From contig DKII01000018.1 of the NCBI GenBank assembly GCA_002454125.1, forward strand, positions 1 through 23,007: DNA of 23,007 nt. The letters run 5' to 3'. Of the stretch, positions 14,666 to 22,188 are shown in pieces. The notes under the pieces were generated by a model. It was not told where the DNA came from. It saw only the letters and a program-made list of their open reading frames with translations, and ran no database searches. Origin of the DNA: Novosphingobium sp. UBA6722 (lineage in GTDB: Bacteria; Pseudomonadota; Alphaproteobacteria; Sphingomonadales; Sphingomonadaceae). Position 1 is the first letter of the stretch. Each line of letters starts with the position of its first letter. The position numbers and the translations under genes are program-made.

Positions 14666-15112
14666 ATGGCCATGAGCATGGGCTCCGATGATGGTGAGCC
14701 GATGGTGGAAATGAACACGACGCCGCTCATCGACGTCATGCTCGTGCTCCTCATCATGTTCATCATCACGATCCCCGTGGCGACGCACGCCGTGAACATC
14801 GACCTGCCTAACCCGTCGGCCCCACCGCCGGACGTTGTCGTCAAGCGCGACAAGAACAAGGTCGTGATCATGCCGAACAGCGCGATCCTCTGGAACGGCA
14901 CCCCGGTCGAATCCGGCCAGCTGCTGTCGCTGCTGCAGGCCACCCTGGCGATCAAGCCGGAACCCGAACTGCAGTATCAGCCGGACCCGCAGGCTCCCTA
15001 TGAGACCTCGGTCCAGGTGCTGAACATCATCAAGGGTTCGGGCGTGACGGCCTTTGGCTTCGTCGGCAACGAACAGTACTCGGAATTCGGCAAGGCGCCG
15101 AACGCCAAGTAA
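14666..15112 (+). CDS. exbD: ExbD-family protein, second paralogue
   Basis: The 148-residue protein carries VEMNTTPLIDVMLVLLIMFI with channel aspartate Asp23, one membrane helix (about 21-42), and a compact periplasmic domain ending in KGSGVTAFGFVGNEQYSEFGK. It is clearly closer to the third paralogue (15259-15687), sharing the KPEPEL and APY landmarks and the GSGV-FGFVG end, than to the first. AAGGAG 8 bases before the ATG is the best ribosome site in the cassette. A strong terminator lies 24 bases after the stop, closing the tonB-exbB-exbD-exbD transcript. In Xanthomonas campestris a tonB-exbB-exbD1-exbD2 set is known in which the two ExbD proteins have separate roles. Confidence 0.93.
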   Translation: MAMSMGSDDGEPMVEMNTTPLIDVMLVLLIMFIITIPVATHAVNIDLPNPSAPPPDVVVKRDKNKVVIMPNSAILWNGTPVESGQLLSLLQATLAIKPEPELQYQPDPQAPYETSVQVLNIIKGSGVTAFGFVGNEQYSEFGKAPNAK

Positions 15113-15135
15113 CCGTTTCACGGTTCAAGCGATTG

Positions 15136-15163
15136 AAGGGGGCGGAGCGATCCGCCCCCTTTT
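15136..15163 (+). terminator. Intrinsic terminator after the second exbD
   Basis: AAGGGGGCGGA (15136-15146) and TCCGCCCCCTT (15151-15161) form an 11-base perfect stem closed by the stable GNRA tetraloop GCGA (15147-15150). The run TTTT (15160-15163) follows the GC core. This is the strongest terminator in the window. It ends the tonB-exbB-exbD-exbD operon and separates it from the third exbD. Confidence 0.9.
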
Positions 15164-15197
15164 CGTTTGCCTGCCAGACAGGCGGTTGCGGCAAACA

Positions 15198-15222
15198 GGC
15201 AATGTGATATTATTACATTGCC
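15198..15222 (+). promoter_or_regulatory. 25-bp near-perfect palindrome, Zur-like operator, with overlapping promoter
   Basis: Arms GGCAATGTGATA (15198-15209) and TATTACATTGCC (15211-15222) flank a central T. They are complementary at 11 of 12 positions; only the G/T pair in the sixth step in from the AATGT core breaks symmetry. The core fits the TGTnATA-n-TATnACA layout reported for proteobacterial Zur zinc-uptake operators and, from memory, is close to the E. coli znu site. A possible promoter, TTGCGG (15186-15191) and TATTAT (15208-15213) with 16 bases between, would put the -10 inside the palindrome, as expected for a repressor. It lies 37 bases before the third exbD. Zur is my inference; Fur or another regulator is possible. 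Confidence 0.65.
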
Positions 15223-15258
15223 GCGTCGAGCGTGGCGCGGCATGATGGGAGAGAAACC

Positions 15259-15687
15259 ATGGCCGCAACGCTTGCCCCCAACTCCGCCCCGCTTGCCGAT
15301 CTCAACACAACGCCCTTGATCGACGTGTTGCTGGTCTTGTTGATCCTGTTCGTGATTACGATCCCGGCGGCGACGCACAGCCTTGAAGTACCTTTGCCAA
15401 CCGGCAGCACCAAGACCGTTCACAACGACAGCAACAGCGTAACCATCGATGCCTCCGGCGCAGTTGCGTGGAACGGCATGGCGGTCGGCCAGGGCGAGCT
15501 GGCCGGCATGCTTGCCGCGACCACTCGGCTCAAACCCGAACCCGAACTCCGCTTCGAACCATCCGGCCAGGCGCCCTATGCCGCCGCTGCAGAGATCTTG
15601 CGGACGATTCACGGTTCAGGCGTAAGCGGCTTCGGCTTTGTCGGCACCGAACGCTTTGCCGAGTTCGCCAAGCCAGCCGCTGACTAA
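15259..15687 (+). CDS. exbD: ExbD-family protein, third paralogue, separately controlled
   Basis: The 142-residue protein has LADLNTTPLIDVLLVLLILFV with channel aspartate Asp22, one membrane helix (about 20-41) and a periplasmic domain. Its second half mirrors the second exbD (KPEPELRFEPSGQAPY and GSGVSGFGFVG), so it probably arose by tandem duplication. I chose the ATG at 15259 because GGGAGAG lies 5 to 8 bases upstream. A GTG frame from 15232 would begin next to the palindrome and has no ribosome site. It stands behind a strong terminator and its own operator-like palindrome, with no private exbB or tonB. It would therefore have to share ExbB. Its stop overlaps the helicase stop on the other strand by 4 bases. 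Confidence 0.9.
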   Translation: MAATLAPNSAPLADLNTTPLIDVLLVLLILFVITIPAATHSLEVPLPTGSTKTVHNDSNSVTIDASGAVAWNGMAVGQGELAGMLAATTRLKPEPELRFEPSGQAPYAAAAEILRTIHGSGVSGFGFVGTERFAEFAKPAAD

Positions 15688-18128
15688 CGCACCGGCCGCA
15701 TCGCCAGGCCGGCGAGGCTCTCTGCTTCGAGCAGCAGTTCATCATCGGCCTGGCCTTGCGGAGTCGCCTCGCGGCCGATCATTACCAGCACCGGCACGGC
15801 CAGCGGGCTGACCCGATCGAGGTGAACGTGGTGCAGCTCGTGCTGGGCGCGGTCGAGGACCCCGGCTAGGCGTCCGACATCGGTCATGCGTGAACGGGCA
15901 TCGGCCCAGGCCGCCTCGATCAGCACGTGATCGGGCTCGTGCTTCAACAGGACGTCATAGATCAGGTCGGTCGAAAAGGTGACCTGCCGCCCGGTCTTGC
16001 GCTTGCCCGGGTGCTGGCGTTCGACCAGGCCAGAAATCACCGCCACCTCGCGGAAGGCGCGGCGCAGCAGGTAGCTGTTCTGGACCCAGTCGACGAATTC
16101 ATCCGCAAGGATATCGGGTGAAAGCAGCGCCGCCGGATCCTCGATCGGCCGCAGCCCCCAGACCGCCAGGGCATAGTCATTGGCGACGAAACCCAGCGGG
16201 GCCAACCCGCGCTCTTCCATCCGCCGCGTCACCAGCATGCCCAATGACTGGTGCGCCGGCCAACCCTCAAAGGTGTAGAACACGGTGTAGAAGCGGCCCT
16301 GATGCGGAAAGCTCTCCACCAGCAACCGCCCCGGTGCCGGCAGTTCCGAGCGCCAGTCCTGCATCTCCAGCCATTCACGCACATCATCCGGGAAGCGCAC
16401 CCAGCCTGCGCGATCCGCCAGCAGCGCCTGGACCCGGTTCGAAAGGTGCGTGGTCAGCGGCATGCGGGCGCCCATATAGCTGGGGATCTGCCCGCTGCGT
16501 TTGGCGGCGCGCACCCACAGCTCGGTCTCGCGCATCGCCTCAACCTCCAGGTCCAGGCCAGCAAAGCGGAACGTCGAACCCGGCTTGAGGCTGGCGGCAA
16601 AGCTCTCCTCCACCCGCCCCAGCGCCTTGCCATTACGGAACCGCACAGAGATCATCTCACTGTCCATGATGATCCCGGCGTTGAGCCGGTGGCGCGCGGC
16701 GTGCTGCGGATGGGTCAGCCGCCATAGGCCATCTCGGCCCTTGGTGATCCGCTGGAACCGGTCATAGGCCCGCAGCGAATAGCCCCCCGTCGCCACGAAA
16801 CCGAGCACGCGCTGCCAGGTCGCGCCATCGACCCAGGCAAAGGCCTCGGCGCTCTGCACCTCGACCAGCAGGGCTGCCTCGTCGAAGGGCCCAGCGCAGG
16901 CACAGGCCATGACGTGCTGAGCCAGCACATCGAGACCGCCCGGACGGAAGGCGTCTCCGTCGCGCTGTCCTTCCTGCACAGCCTCCAGCGCGGCAACCGC
17001 CTCCAGGAACTCGAACCGGTTGCCTGGTGCCAGCATCGCCCGGCTGGGCTGGTCAAGCCGGTGGTTGGCGCGCCCGATCCGCTGGAGCAGGCGCGACGAA
17101 CCCTTGGGCGCGCCCATCTGCACCACCAGATCGACATCGCCCCAGTCGACCCCCAGATCGAGGCTGGCGGTGCAGACCAGCGCGCGCAGCTTCCCCGCCG
17201 CCATGGCGCTTTCGACCTTGCGCCGCGCCTCGACCGAGAGCGAGCCATGGTGGATCCCGATCGGCAGGTGGTCCTCGTTCGCGTCCCACAATTCCTGGAA
17301 AATGAACTCGGCCAGGAAGCGGGTGTTGCAGAAGACTAGGGTGGTCTTGTTGGCGAGAATCGCCTGATAGAGCTGCGGGACAGCCCAGGCGGCGGCGTGA
17401 CCGCCCCACGGCACCCGCGCCTCGTGTGGCAAGACGATCTCGAGCTCGGGCGCTGCGCCCTGCTCGCCTTCGACCATGGCGACGTTCGCCGCCTCGCCAA
17501 GGGGCGCCACCCACCGACGGTAGGCCTCAGGATCAGCCAGCGTGGCCGACAGCGCCACCCGCTGGAGGTTCGGAGCGAGCGCCTGGAGCCGTGCCATGGC
17601 CAGGGCGAGCAGATCGCCGCGCTTGCCATTGGCGAAGGCGTGAACCTCATCGATCACGATCCGCTTGAGGCCGAAAAACAGCGTCGCGCTTTCCGGATAG
17701 GATAGCAGCAGCGAGAGCGATTCCGGCGTGGTCAGCAAGACGTGCGGCGGGTTGCTGCGCTGGCGGGCCTTGCGGTCTGACGGTGTATCACCGCTGCGGG
17801 TCTCGATCCGAATCGGCAAGCCAAGCTCTTCAGCCGGGAGCAGCAGATTGCGGCGCACGTCATGGGCCAGCGCCTTCAGCGGCGAGACGTAAAGCGTGTG
17901 CAGCCCCTCCGGCGGCGCGGTATCATCCAACCGCGACGGACAGAAATCGGCCAGCGTGGGCAGGAAGCCCGCCAGCGTCTTCCCCGCCCCGGTATCGGCC
18001 ACCAGCAGCGCATGCCCGCCGCGCTCCGCGACTACCAGCATCTCACGCTGGTGGCGGCGAAGTTGCCAGCCACGCGCGGCGAACCAGCCGGCGAGTTCAG
18101 GGGGGAGGTCGGGGGTTTGGTCAGACAT
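15684..18128 (-). CDS. Ligase-associated DEXH-box DNA helicase (Lhr-like)
   Basis: The 814-residue protein is a superfamily 2 helicase. It has Walker A ADTGAGKT at 44-51, TTPESL at 133-138, the DEVH box at 160-163, SAT at 194-196, and the motif VI QRIGRANHR at 349-357. The long C-terminal part has Lhr-type features, and the overall size matches the ligase-associated DNA damage response helicase family (TIGR04121). Members usually sit beside an ATP-dependent DNA ligase, a metallo-beta-lactamase exonuclease and a phosphoesterase; none of these is in this window. It would act in DNA repair in the cytoplasm. I chose the ATG at 18128 (MSDQTPDLPPELAGWFAARGW); the longer frame to 18188 begins with TTG and adds an unlikely extension. 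No clear Shine-Dalgarno is seen. Confidence 0.88.
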   Translation of the reverse strand: MSDQTPDLPPELAGWFAARGWQLRRHQREMLVVAERGGHALLVADTGAGKTLAGFLPTLADFCPSRLDDTAPPEGLHTLYVSPLKALAHDVRRNLLLPAEELGLPIRIETRSGDTPSDRKARQRSNPPHVLLTTPESLSLLLSYPESATLFFGLKRIVIDEVHAFANGKRGDLLALAMARLQALAPNLQRVALSATLADPEAYRRWVAPLGEAANVAMVEGEQGAAPELEIVLPHEARVPWGGHAAAWAVPQLYQAILANKTTLVFCNTRFLAEFIFQELWDANEDHLPIGIHHGSLSVEARRKVESAMAAGKLRALVCTASLDLGVDWGDVDLVVQMGAPKGSSRLLQRIGRANHRLDQPSRAMLAPGNRFEFLEAVAALEAVQEGQRDGDAFRPGGLDVLAQHVMACACAGPFDEAALLVEVQSAEAFAWVDGATWQRVLGFVATGGYSLRAYDRFQRITKGRDGLWRLTHPQHAARHRLNAGIIMDSEMISVRFRNGKALGRVEESFAASLKPGSTFRFAGLDLEVEAMRETELWVRAAKRSGQIPSYMGARMPLTTHLSNRVQALLADRAGWVRFPDDVREWLEMQDWRSELPAPGRLLVESFPHQGRFYTVFYTFEGWPAHQSLGMLVTRRMEERGLAPLGFVANDYALAVWGLRPIEDPAALLSPDILADEFVDWVQNSYLLRRAFREVAVISGLVERQHPGKRKTGRQVTFSTDLIYDVLLKHEPDHVLIEAAWADARSRMTDVGRLAGVLDRAQHELHHVHLDRVSPLAVPVLVMIGREATPQGQADDELLLEAESLAGLAMRPVR

Positions 18129-18280
18129 GGGGGGTTTAGTTGATGAAAGGCATCCGCAGGAGAGGGGTATGAAGCTGGCGCCGGGCAAGGCGCGGAAGAA
18201 GGCCGGGCGAACATAACAGGCTTGGCCGGAGTAGGAAAATCGCGCTTCCCCTTCCCCGCCGGGCCTGCCACGCTGGGGCG

Positions 18281-19570
18281 ATGTTGCCGGGGCTCGATCA
18301 GGATGCGCTGACCTCCATCGCGCTGGCGTTGGCGCTGGGCCTGCTGGTGGGGGTCGAACGCGGCTGGACCCAGCGCGACCAAGCCCCGGGCACGCGCTTT
18401 GCCGGGATCCGGACCTATGGCCTGCTCGGCCTGGCCGGCGGGCTGGGCGGCGCCCTGCAGGCGGCCTTTCCGGTGCTGTCAGGCGTACTGCTGGCCGCGA
18501 CGGCCGTGCTGGTGGTGATGGGCTATTGGCGCAGCACGCGCGGCCAGACTGCAGCGCCGGCCTCGATCAGCGGGACAGCCAGCCTCGTCGGCCTGCTCAC
18601 TCTCGCCTGCGGGTTTGTGGCCGGCGCGGGCGCGCACGCCCTGGCCAGCGCCGCGACCGGGGTGATGGTGCTGGTGCTGGCCATGCGCCACCAGCTCCAC
18701 GACTGGATCCGCCAGCTCGACCAACGCGAGGTGCTGGCCATCGCCCACTTCGCACTGATTGCGCTGGTGATCCTGCCGCTGCTGCCCGACACCCCGATGG
18801 GCCCGCTCGATGCCTGGCGGCCGCGCCAGATCTGGCTGGTGGTGGTGCTGGTCTGCGGTTTTTCGTTCCTGGGCTATATTGCCGCGCACCGGCTGGGTGC
18901 CACGAAAGGGACGCTGGCGACGGCGGCCGCGGGTTCGATGGTTTCGTCGACGGCTGTTACGGCTGCGGTGGCGGGGCGGCTGCGCGATGGGTCGGGCGAT
19001 CCGGCCACGCTCAATTCGGCGATCGCCCTGGCCTCGGCGGTGATGTTCATCCGGGTCATGGCCCTGGTCGCGGCGCTGGCCCCCTTCGCCCTGACCATGC
19101 TGCTGGCCTGGGCCCTGCCCGGCATGGCGGTGAGCCTGATCGGCGCCTGGCTGATCGGCCGCCGCCGCCCGGACACCGGTGCTGCGGCTGAACAGGCCAT
19201 GCCGCTGCGCAATCCCTTTGCGCTTGGCCCGGCCCTGCTCCTGGCAGCATTGGTCATGGTGCTGAGCGTCGCGGCGCGCTGGGTCCTGGCGCGCTATGGC
19301 GATGCGGGCCTCGCAACCGTGCTGGCGCTGTCCGGCATGCTCGATGTCGATTCGGCAATCATTACCATGGGCAACCTGCCCGCAGGCACGGTCGACCCGC
19401 GCCTGGCCGCGCTGATCCTGATGCCGCCGGTGCTGCTCAATACGCTGATCAAGGCCGGGGCCGCGATCGGGCTGGCCGGCTGGGCCAAGGCCTGGCGCGG
19501 GGCAGCAGTGCTGGGGGGCAGCACCGTGGCGGCGCTAGTTGCCCTGCCGTTCCTGTGGCCGGCGCTCTAG
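18281..19570 (+). CDS. MgtC/DUF4010 family membrane protein
   Basis: The 429-residue protein is almost wholly hydrophobic, with roughly 12 membrane segments. The N-terminal part (about 11-130) has the MgtC/SapB pattern, including ALALGLLVGVERGW and RTYGLLGLAGGLGG. The rest matches DUF4010, with GATKGTLATAAAGSMVSSTAVTAA in the middle and LALSGMLDVDSAIITMGNL towards the end. The family is annotated as membrane proteins of unknown transport function. The MgtC link to magnesium stress does not prove a role here. It is a single gene, divergent from the helicase and convergent with pgmG, whose stop is 6 bases away. The TAG stop lies inside a perfect GCTCTAGAGC palindrome (19564-19573). No clear Shine-Dalgarno precedes the start, so it is only fairly certain. 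Confidence 0.85.
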   Translation: MLPGLDQDALTSIALALALGLLVGVERGWTQRDQAPGTRFAGIRTYGLLGLAGGLGGALQAAFPVLSGVLLAATAVLVVMGYWRSTRGQTAAPASISGTASLVGLLTLACGFVAGAGAHALASAATGVMVLVLAMRHQLHDWIRQLDQREVLAIAHFALIALVILPLLPDTPMGPLDAWRPRQIWLVVVLVCGFSFLGYIAAHRLGATKGTLATAAAGSMVSSTAVTAAVAGRLRDGSGDPATLNSAIALASAVMFIRVMALVAALAPFALTMLLAWALPGMAVSLIGAWLIGRRRPDTGAAAEQAMPLRNPFALGPALLLAALVMVLSVAARWVLARYGDAGLATVLALSGMLDVDSAIITMGNLPAGTVDPRLAALILMPPVLLNTLIKAGAAIGLAGWAKAWRGAAVLGGSTVAALVALPFLWPAL

Positions 19571-19576
19571 AGCCTG

Positions 19577-20980
19577 TCAGTGCCCGGCCTGGGGTCCGCG
19601 TTCCAGGCCTGAAGCCGCCAGCTGGGCATCGATCTCGGCCAGCAGCCGGTCGCAGCCAGCCTGGTTCTCGCTCTCGGCGCGGGCGACCAGCACGTCCTGG
19701 GTGTTCGAGGCGCGCAGCAGCCACCAGCCATCGGGGGTGGAGACGCGCACCCCGTCGATCCCGTTCACATCGGCACCGGCAGCGGCGAGCCGCACCTTGA
19801 CCTCTTCGATCACGGCGAACTTGCGGCTTTCATCAACCTGGAAGCGCAGCTCGGGCGTGTTGACCAGCGCCGGCATGGCCCCGCGCAGTTCGGTGACCGA
19901 TTTGCCCAGCCGCGCGCTCGCCGCGATCAGCCGGACAGCGGCGTAAAGCGCATCGTCAAACCCGTAGTACTGGTGCGCAAAGAAGACGTGCCCGCTCATC
20001 TCGCCAGCCAACGGCGCGGAAATCTCCTTCATTTTGGATTTGATCAGGCTGTGTCCGGTTTTCCACATAGTTGGCCGTCCACCCAGCCTTTCGACGTGAT
20101 CGAACAGAGCGCGCGAGGCCTTCACATCCGCGATAATCGCGGCTCCGGGCTCCAGCTTCAGGAGGTCCTCGGCGTAGATCATGAGCAACTGGTCACCCCA
20201 GATCACCCGGCCCTGGCCGTCGATCGCACCGATCCGGTCCCCGTCACCATCGAAGGCGACGCCAAAATCGAGGCTCTTCTCGGCGACGAGCTTCCGGAGA
20301 TCGGCCAGATTCTTCTCTTCCGTGGGATCCGGATGATGGTTCGGGAAGTTCCCATCCACTTGGGTGAAGAGAAGATGGTGTTCGCCAGGAAGCTGTTTGA
20401 CCAGCAATTCGAGCGCGGGGCCGGCGGCCCCGTTACCGGCATCCCAGCCGATCCGCAGATCGGCGAGGCTCGTCCGGTCGATCCCGGCCAGGCCCTCGGC
20501 CAGCCGGGCGACATAGGCGGTCAGGACTTCGCGGCGCTCATGGGTGCCATTGCCATCGAGCCAGGCCCCGGCCGCAGCGATCCGGCCCAGTTCCTGGATA
20601 TCCGCACCGAAGAACGGCCGGCCCTGGAATACCATCTTGAAGCCATTGTAATTGGCGGGATTGTGGCTGCCGGTTATCTGAATGCCGCCATGCACGTCTT
20701 CGGCTGAAGCTTCGGCGTAATAGAGCATCGGGGTTGGCCCCATGCCGATCCGCACTGCATCGCAGCCGCTGGCGTTAAGGCCGGCCACCACGGCCTCTTC
20801 CAGTTCGGGCGAGCTCAGCCGGCCGTCATAGCCCACGGCCACCTTGCTGCCGCCGGCCTGGCGCAGCAGCGTCGCAAACCCGCGTCCGATCGCATAGGCA
20901 TCGGCGGTGCCCAGCGTTTCGCCGATGATCCCGCGGATGTCGTATTCGCGCAGGACAGTGGCGTGGAACTGATGGCTCAT
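19577..20980 (-). CDS. pgmG: Phosphomannomutase/phosphoglucomutase
   Basis: The 467-residue enzyme belongs to the alpha-D-phosphohexomutase family and interconverts hexose 1- and 6-phosphates. The phosphoserine loop GGIQITGSHNP has catalytic Ser105, the metal loop DGDGDR is at 244-249, the sugar-binding GEMSGH at 326-331, and the phosphate-binding RASNTQ at 423-428. The GEMSGH form and the length fit the bifunctional PMM/PGM branch. In Sphingomonas the orthologue is called pgmG and supplies glucose 1-phosphate for sphingan and lipid-linked sugars. It is the last gene of the mipZ operon; GGAGTAA, which contains the stop of the J-protein gene, provides its ribosome site. No terminator is visible in the 6 bases before the converging gene. 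Confidence 0.94.
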   Translation of the reverse strand: MSHQFHATVLREYDIRGIIGETLGTADAYAIGRGFATLLRQAGGSKVAVGYDGRLSSPELEEAVVAGLNASGCDAVRIGMGPTPMLYYAEASAEDVHGGIQITGSHNPANYNGFKMVFQGRPFFGADIQELGRIAAAGAWLDGNGTHERREVLTAYVARLAEGLAGIDRTSLADLRIGWDAGNGAAGPALELLVKQLPGEHHLLFTQVDGNFPNHHPDPTEEKNLADLRKLVAEKSLDFGVAFDGDGDRIGAIDGQGRVIWGDQLLMIYAEDLLKLEPGAAIIADVKASRALFDHVERLGGRPTMWKTGHSLIKSKMKEISAPLAGEMSGHVFFAHQYYGFDDALYAAVRLIAASARLGKSVTELRGAMPALVNTPELRFQVDESRKFAVIEEVKVRLAAAGADVNGIDGVRVSTPDGWWLLRASNTQDVLVARAESENQAGCDRLLAEIDAQLAASGLERGPQAGH

Positions 20981-20982
20981 GC

Positions 20983-21273
20983 TTACTCCGATTCGTTGCG
21001 CTCAAGCCGCGCCAAGAGGAGGTCGCGGGCGGCGTTGGCTGCGTGGACCGCATCGTTGCTGCCGCCTCGATCGGGATGGACCCGGGCGATCAGCCGACGA
21101 TGGGCTTCGATTATGGCCTCGCGCCTAGCCGCGTGATCTACGCCAAGCAAGGCACGCGCCTGGGCTTCGGCCTGAGAACGCTCTGAAATGACCCAAAGTT
21201 CCCAGGGCCAGCGCCGCAGCAACACCCGGCAGGCGAGGCAGGCCAGCAGAATGAAGACCAGCAGCTTGGCCAC
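20983..21273 (-). CDS. Membrane-anchored J-domain protein
   Basis: The 96-residue protein starts with one hydrophobic helix (about 3-19, LLVFILLACLACRVLL) and ends with a J domain. The J-domain hallmark HPD is at 66-68 in RLIARVHPDRGGS, preceded by the ALLGV start of helix I and followed by a helix with HAANAARDLLLARL. The layout resembles the mitochondrial Tim14/Pam18 type and bacterial DnaJ-like membrane proteins, which stimulate DnaK ATPase at the membrane. It lacks the Gly-rich and zinc domains of true DnaJ. The start is GTG at 21273, with AGGAG overlapping the end of mipZ 7 bases upstream, and the stop is used in the pgmG ribosome site. That double coupling puts it firmly in the operon. 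Its client is unknown. Confidence 0.87.
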   Translation of the reverse strand: MAKLLVFILLACLACRVLLRRWPWELWVISERSQAEAQARALLGVDHAARREAIIEAHRRLIARVHPDRGGSNDAVHAANAARDLLLARLERNESE

Positions 21274-21276
21274 GCG

Positions 21277-22101
21277 TTACTCCTGCGGCGCCAGCGCCAG
21301 CTCGGGCGCCGCGCGCGCCGGCATCGGCAGGTTGAGATTGGCCAGCAGCGCACGCAGTTCCTGGCGAGCGACGAGGTGACTGGTGCCCAGTTCCCCCAGG
21401 TGGCCCTTGTCGAGCAGGGTCAGGCCCGAGGGGAACAGTTCGCGATAGATCACGCGTTCGGACAGGCCATTGGCGATCCGGAAGCCCACCCGCTTCGACA
21501 GCTCGGTCAGCGCCTGGTCAAGCCGGCGCATGTTGCGCGCCTCGACATGCTGGGTGCGGTTGCGCACCACCACCCAGTCCATCTCGCGGCGCTTATCCTG
21601 GATCGTCGCCATTGCCCGCTTCTTGCGGGCTTCCCAGATCAGTTCGGCATAGAATGACAGCTTGCGGACCTTGAAGGTCTCGGCATCGACCTGGCCGATC
21701 AGGTCGAAATCGACAAAGCTGTCGTTGAGCGGGGTCACCAGGGTATCGGCCGAGGTGGCGACATGGCGGGCCAGCGGATCGTCGCGGCCTGGGGTGTCGA
21801 AGATCAGGAAATCGTGCCCTGCGGACAGTTCGGCGCTGATCCGGTCAAGCTCGGCCGGATCGGTGCCGTCGAACACCGCGAAGTCAGCCGTCGGCAGCGT
21901 GATACCGCGGCGCAGAACCGTTTCCGCCCGGTTCTCGAGATAGCGGTGAAAGGTGCGCTGGCGCGGATCGAGATCGACCGCCGCGACCCGCGCGCCCTGA
22001 TAGGCCAGCGCGATTGCCACATGGACCGCCGTGGTCGACTTGCCCGTGCCGCCCTTCTCGTTGGCAAAGACGATACGGTGGGGGCTCTTGGTGGCAGTCA
22101 C
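21277..22101 (-). CDS. mipZ: Division-plane positioning ATPase MipZ
   Basis: The 274-residue protein is a ParA/MinD-type ATPase with the deviant Walker A NEKGGTGKSTT (14-24), VDLDPRQRT at 42-50, DTPGRDDP at 102-109, and the stretch TPLNDSFVDFDLIGQVD (123-139). The last, and ERVIYRELFPSGLTLLD near the end, match Caulobacter MipZ as I remember it and set it apart from ParA and MinD. MipZ binds ParB at the chromosome pole and inhibits FtsZ ring assembly away from midcell. I chose the GTG at 22101, since the longer frame to 22194 would run into the divergent panC start and adds a non-family sequence. The Shine-Dalgarno is weak. It leads an operon with a J-protein gene and pgmG. Confidence 0.93.
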   Translation of the reverse strand: MTATKSPHRIVFANEKGGTGKSTTAVHVAIALAYQGARVAAVDLDPRQRTFHRYLENRAETVLRRGITLPTADFAVFDGTDPAELDRISAELSAGHDFLIFDTPGRDDPLARHVATSADTLVTPLNDSFVDFDLIGQVDAETFKVRKLSFYAELIWEARKKRAMATIQDKRREMDWVVVRNRTQHVEARNMRRLDQALTELSKRVGFRIANGLSERVIYRELFPSGLTLLDKGHLGELGTSHLVARQELRALLANLNLPMPARAAPELALAPQE

Positions 22102-22134
22102 GGTCAGGTTGGCTCGCTTGTGTGGTTGCCCCGC

Positions 22135-22150
22135 AGCGCCGGACGGCGCT
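22135..22150. repeat. Palindrome in the mipZ-panC divergent gap
   Basis: AGCGCC (22135-22140) and GGCGCT (22145-22150) are perfect inverted repeats around GGAC. The whole gap between the mipZ and panC starts is only 87 bases, so both promoters overlap here. The repeat may be an operator or a leader hairpin. I find no clear -35/-10 pair on either strand. Confidence 0.35.
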
Positions 22151-22188
22151 AGGGCGTGGTCCGGCCTTCTACCCAAGGGGATTCGTCC

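Noticed and set aside
13275..15112. Reading the cassette as TolQ-TolR (or MotA-type motor)
   Set aside because: tonB precedes it, two adjacent ExbD genes follow, and no tolA, tolB, pal or motB-like peptidoglycan-binding gene is present.
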